Of a stretch of DNA of 64,000 nucleotides, positions 60,489 to 64,000 are shown piece by piece. The notes under the pieces are model-generated. The model had not been told where the DNA came from and searched no databases. It worked only from the letters and a program-made list of their open reading frames with translations. The position numbers and the translations under genes are program-made. The first letter of the stretch is position 1. Each line of letters begins with the position of its first letter. The DNA is taken from contig JAGYJT010000006.1 of the NCBI GenBank assembly GCA_018401955.1, positions 1 through 64,000 of the forward strand, given 5' to 3'. The DNA comes from Chitinophagales bacterium. Lineage in GTDB: Bacteria; Bacteroidota; Bacteroidia; Chitinophagales; CAIOSU01.

Positions 60489-61619
60489 TTACCCTTTCAA
60501 ATTTACACCCATTTCCAACAAAACATCTTGAATGGCAGCTAATAAACCACGAATGTCAACCTCGGTTATGTGGCCTATGTTGCCAATACGGAAACAATCT
60601 ACTTGACTCAATTTGCCTGGGTAGATAACGTAATCCATATTGTTCAACAGCTCATAAAATCGTTTGAAATCGAAATTGGGGTCGGTTGGGTACAAAAATG
60701 AGCTGATGATGTAACCTTGTTTCTCTGGTGCTAAATATTCTTTAAAACCCAGTTCGCGCATGCCAGCAACCAACAAGTTGTAGTTAGCTTGGTAGCGGGC
60801 ACTGCGGCCAGCCACACTACCTTCGGCGGTATGTTCTTTTATAGCTTGCGCAAAAGCCAATATGGTATGCGTAGGTGGTGTAAAACGGAACTGGCCATTT
60901 TGCTCCAAACCTTCCCACTGAGCGTATAAATCTAGGCTTAGGCTGCGGGCATTGCCTTTGCAGGCATCCAATGCATCCTTTTTGATGATAGAGAAACTAA
61001 AGCCTGGCACACCCTCAATACACTTGTTAGAAGACGAAACCAAGAAATCTATTTGGTAATCGGTAATGTTGGTAGGCACCGCACCAAAGCTGCTCATGGC
61101 ATCTACAATATAGTTTTTGCCATATTTTTTCACCACCTCGCCAATGGCCTTTATCGGGTTGAAAATACCGCTAGTAGTTTCGCAATGCACCACCACGGCG
61201 TGGGTAATACCTGGGTTTTGTGCAAGGGTGCTATCTATCTCTTCTAAAGACGGATATTCATCTTCGGCATATTTTAGTACCGTTTTGGTTATGCCGTGTA
61301 CATCGGCCATTTTGGCTATACGATCGCCATAAGCACCATTGATGATAACCAACAGGTGCCCGCCAACCTTGGGCAATGCAGATGATATAACCGATTCGAC
61401 ACCAAAAGTGCCCGAGCCCTGCATCAACACCGACTCATAACCTTGGGCTTGGCTTACCTCACCCATTTCTAGCAAAGCATTACGCACTTGCTTTACGGTA
61501 TTAATAAACTCAATATCGCGAGAACCTAGGTCGCGAAGCATCGCCTGCTTTACAGTCATGCTGGTGGTAAGCGGACCAGGGGTAAATAGTAATTTATCTT
61601 TGGTAAGAGTGTTTTCCAT
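60489..61619 (-). CDS. phnW: 2-aminoethylphosphonate:pyruvate aminotransferase
   Basis: It converts 2-aminoethylphosphonate and pyruvate to phosphonoacetaldehyde and alanine. The 376 residues show LFTPGPLTTSMTVKQAML, MLRDLGSRDIEF, the PLP Lys in VSSSNKCIEGVPGFSF, and the ending DIRGLLAAIQDVLLEMGV. It lies 52 bp downstream of phnX on the same strand. Together they form a C-P bond breaking route releasing phosphate. Confidence 0.95.
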   Translation of the reverse strand: MENTLTKDKLLFTPGPLTTSMTVKQAMLRDLGSRDIEFINTVKQVRNALLEMGEVSQAQGYESVLMQGSGTFGVESVISSALPKVGGHLLVIINGAYGDRIAKMADVHGITKTVLKYAEDEYPSLEEIDSTLAQNPGITHAVVVHCETTSGIFNPIKAIGEVVKKYGKNYIVDAMSSFGAVPTNITDYQIDFLVSSSNKCIEGVPGFSFSIIKKDALDACKGNARSLSLDLYAQWEGLEQNGQFRFTPPTHTILAFAQAIKEHTAEGSVAGRSARYQANYNLLVAGMRELGFKEYLAPEKQGYIISSFLYPTDPNFDFKRFYELLNNMDYVIYPGKLSQVDCFRIGNIGHITEVDIRGLLAAIQDVLLEMGVNLKG

Positions 61620-61673
61620 TGTGTTTGGTTGATTAGTTGATTGGTTAATTAGTTATTGGTTAATTCGTTAAAA

Positions 61674-62372
61674 CTAATCTACCAATACACCAGCAACCAA
61701 CGCAGGCACTTCATTGATGCTATTCAGTATGTGTGTGTGGGGGTGTGCCTCTAGTTCGGCACGGGTACATGCACCGCTCAACACGCCAATGTTAAAGCTG
61801 GTATTGCTGTTGTGCCCTTCGTTTAGGTCGGCAGGGGTATCGCCAACTTTGGCAACCGCCTTAGGGTCGGTAATACCGAATGCGGCCATGGCTTTTTGTA
61901 TCATGTGGGCAGCTGGGCGGCCTTGTGGCACCTCGTCGCTGGCTACGCTAATGTCAATTAAGCCATCACGTTCCCAACCAAGGCGCTCAATAATGGTATC
62001 TATAATATCACGGCTAAAACCGCTATCAATAGCCACTTTAATACCAGCAGCCTTTAGTGCACGAAAAACATCACTAGCGCCGTCAATTTCCTTCACTCGA
62101 GGGTCGTTTTTGTAAAAATTGATCGTTTCTGCTAAAAATACATCATGCAGCTCGTTTACATATTCATCGGTAATGGTGCTGTGGTCGGTCAATTTGCTTT
62201 CCAACACCAAACGGATAGCCAAAGGCTTTTGTAGTCCCATTACGGCATTAATATCGTCGCGGGTTATGGGCAAGCCAGTGCTTTTAAGGGCAGCTTGAAA
62301 GCAAATATTTACATCATCATTGTCATGTACGGTAGTACCGGCCATGTCGAACATTACCATTTGAATTTTCAT
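61674..62372 (-). CDS. phnX: Phosphonoacetaldehyde hydrolase-like HAD enzyme
   Basis: It splits phosphonoacetaldehyde into acetaldehyde and phosphate. From the ATG at 62372 there are 232 residues; the frame to 62594 adds an unlikely 74 residues. HAD motif I is MVMFDMAGTTV with nucleophile Asp9. The Schiff-base Lys position is kept in MGLQKPLAIR, equivalent to MGLLK in Bacillus PhnX. Motif IV is VGDTPADLNEG. It is also similar to the PhnX-like subgroup, so the exact substrate is not certain. Next to phnW. Confidence 0.88.
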   Translation of the reverse strand: MKIQMVMFDMAGTTVHDNDDVNICFQAALKSTGLPITRDDINAVMGLQKPLAIRLVLESKLTDHSTITDEYVNELHDVFLAETINFYKNDPRVKEIDGASDVFRALKAAGIKVAIDSGFSRDIIDTIIERLGWERDGLIDISVASDEVPQGRPAAHMIQKAMAAFGITDPKAVAKVGDTPADLNEGHNSNTSFNIGVLSGACTRAELEAHPHTHILNSINEVPALVAGVLVD

Positions 62373-62593
62373 GTTAGAGGAGGGTTTGTTTGTTGTACTG
62401 CAAAGATAAGTAGTCCATAGTCGATTGCCCATCCTTGAAGGGAAAAATAATGAACACTTAATAGTAATTACCCACATGCCAAGTGATTTAACATTTTTTA
62501 TTTCAAATTTCTCATTTAGGTAAAACCTAATTTTTGTTTTTTGAAGTCTTGTGTCTTGAGTCTTGTGTCTAAAAATGATTAATTTTGCACTCA

Positions 62594-64000
62594 ATGGAGC
62601 AATATGTGGTATCGGCGCGAAAGTATCGCCCGAGGAAGTTTGAAGAAGTAGTAGGGCAGGAGGGTGTAACCAACACGCTCAAGAATGCTATACGCAGTGG
62701 GCACTTGGCCCATGCGCTGCTATTCTGTGGTCCGCGTGGGGTGGGCAAAACAACCTGTGCCCGTATTTTGGCACAGATGATTAACTCTAGCCAGGAAGTT
62801 GATAGTTTTGACCCGAAGAGCGAAAAAGCCCTCGACGAAAGCTTTAACGTATATGAGCTGGATGCGGCCTCTAACAACTCCGTTGACGATATACGAGCCC
62901 TGGTAGACCAAGTGCGCATACCACCACAGGGTGCTAAATACAAAGTATACATCATCGATGAGGTGCACATGCTCTCTACGGCCGCTTTCAATGCGTTCCT
63001 TAAAACGCTTGAAGAGCCACCTGGTTATGCCATATTTATATTAGCTACTACCGAGAAGCATAAGATTATACCGACCATCCTTTCCCGTTGTCAGATTTAC
63101 GATTTCAATCGTATTACCATTGACGATACGGTAAACCACTTGGAAGGTATTTGCCAAACCGAAGGCATCACTGCCGACCCCAATGCCTTGCACATCATCG
63201 CCCAAAAGGCTGATGGTGCTCTAAGAGATGCACTTTCGCTGTTTGATAGGTTGGTTGATTATGGTACCAAGCAACTTACTTACGAGAGTGTATTGGTAAA
63301 CCTGAATATTCTCGACTACGATTACTATTTCCGCATAACCGACCAATTGCTTACGCAAGATTTCTCGGGCTTGATGCTGAGCTTTGATGAGATTGTGCGC
63401 AAAGGTTTTGAAGGCGATATGTTTATAGGTGGCTTGGCTGACCATTTCCGTAACCTAATGGTGGCCCGCGACCCAGAAACGATAAAAGTGCTAGAGGTTA
63501 GTGGAGACTTAAAAGACCGCTACCAGCAGCAGGCCGTGCTAATACCAATGGGCTTTTTGATTAATGCCCTTAACCTAGCGGCCCAATGCGAGGTGAGTTT
63601 TAAAACCAGCCGCAATAAACGGTTGCATGTAGAGTTGGCACTGATGAAAATGTGCTACTTGCCAGCGGCCATGCAACTCGCCTCAAGCGGCGAGGCCACA
63701 AAAAAAAACTCTAGTAACGAACAGGTAGCAGCGCACCAAGCTGTACAAAAGCCTGCAAGTCAGCCACAAACAAATAGCCCCCCATCGTTGGCTAATAAGC
63801 CAGCGATTGATGAGGCTAGTAAACCCGCTACGCCAGCTGAGCAACCCGCATCGCTAGAGCAGCAGGTTGCCCCAACCCCGGTAAAAAAGATGCCGGCCGC
63901 GGGTAGTGGCACAGGCAGTATGATGGGCGGTATTACCGGGTTTAGTTTATCGGCTGCAAAGCCCACAAAGCCAGTAGTTGCTAAGCAAGATGAGGAAGAG
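62594..64000 (+). CDS. dnaX: DNA polymerase III gamma/tau subunit (3' partial)
   Basis: It is the clamp-loader ATPase and replisome organiser. 469 codons are visible; the gene runs off the right edge. Domain I has Walker A CGPRGVGKTT at 45-54, Walker B YIIDEVHML and the SRC motif ILSRCQIYDF; the collar follows (about 220-365). The usual four zinc-binding Cys between Walker A and the DAASNNSVDDIR segment are missing. An A9 run at 63700-63708 is followed in the -1 frame by CTC TAG, which could yield a shorter gamma form. The last visible part is a low-complexity Gln/Ala/Pro linker. Confidence 0.95.
   Translation, partial: MEQYVVSARKYRPRKFEEVVGQEGVTNTLKNAIRSGHLAHALLFCGPRGVGKTTCARILAQMINSSQEVDSFDPKSEKALDESFNVYELDAASNNSVDDIRALVDQVRIPPQGAKYKVYIIDEVHMLSTAAFNAFLKTLEEPPGYAIFILATTEKHKIIPTILSRCQIYDFNRITIDDTVNHLEGICQTEGITADPNALHIIAQKADGALRDALSLFDRLVDYGTKQLTYESVLVNLNILDYDYYFRITDQLLTQDFSGLMLSFDEIVRKGFEGDMFIGGLADHFRNLMVARDPETIKVLEVSGDLKDRYQQQAVLIPMGFLINALNLAAQCEVSFKTSRNKRLHVELALMKMCYLPAAMQLASSGEATKKNSSNEQVAAHQAVQKPASQPQTNSPPSLANKPAIDEASKPATPAEQPASLEQQVAPTPVKKMPAAGSGTGSMMGGITGFSLSAAKPTKPVVAKQDEEE

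Overview
The window reads as a chromosomal stretch of a Bacteroidota (Bacteroidetes) bacterium. The evidence is several secreted proteins with type IX secretion (T9SS) C-terminal sorting domains (YPNP...GxY), choice-of-anchor/PKD-type surface proteins, promoter -7 elements of the TAnnTTTG kind before several genes, a protein-type mix typical of that phylum (HldD, CcmE with CxxxY, Rossmann/DUF2520 protein), and long intergenic spacers with dispersed short repeats. No rRNA, tRNA or CRISPR array was seen.

Layout. 1-2.4 kb: end of a T9SS surface protein. 2.5-4.8 kb: a histidine operon start (his leader peptide and attenuator, hisG, hisD). 4.87-6.12 kb: an IS256/IS1249-like insertion sequence with a frameshifted transposase. 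6.3-9.1 kb: small hypothetical and lipoprotein genes. 9.3-15.3 kb: clpP, hldD, a 2-Cys peroxiredoxin, two orphan genes, pruA. 15.4-24.2 kb: a giant 1822-residue repeat adhesin, a 32-residue membrane ORF, a T9SS subtilase, glutaryl-CoA dehydrogenase. 24.4-32.9 kb: a kinase-TPR-ankyrin fusion, a secreted beta-helix-like protein, a BNR-repeat T9SS protein, glycerate kinase. 33.1-41.6 kb: three tandem membrane paralogues, ccmE-ccmF, a DUF2520 protein, thioredoxin, a Pif1/RecD-like helicase. 41.6-42.6 kb: about 1 kb of dispersed repeats, followed by an A+T-rich gene for a large PIN-domain protein. 45.4-54 kb: sulfur amino acid cluster. 54-64 kb: a T9SS protein, trmH, an AsmA-like protein, phnW-phnX (aminoethylphosphonate breakdown) and the start of dnaX.

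The most notable region is 45.4-54 kb on the minus strand: peroxiredoxin, cysM-like, JAMM peptidase (mec-like), cysO-like sulfur carrier, moeZ-like activating enzyme, metY, metX, hom. These genes fit a protein-thiocarboxylate route to cysteine and homocysteine. The carrier ends in Gly-Gly-Cys, so it is encoded as the same covalent form as a CysO-cysteine adduct and would need the neighbouring JAMM peptidase. Two related untranslated leaders, one before the peroxiredoxin and one before metY, each hold a short ORF with five or six consecutive Cys codons, followed by an intrinsic terminator and a possible antiterminator. Together with the His-rich leader before hisG, this is a set of three apparent ribosome-mediated attenuators in one window. 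Other items worth a second look are an A9 slip site in dnaX with a stop directly behind it in the -1 frame, a 98-bp MITE-like element present three times (twice bracketing the JAMM gene), and a candidate structured RNA inside the IS.
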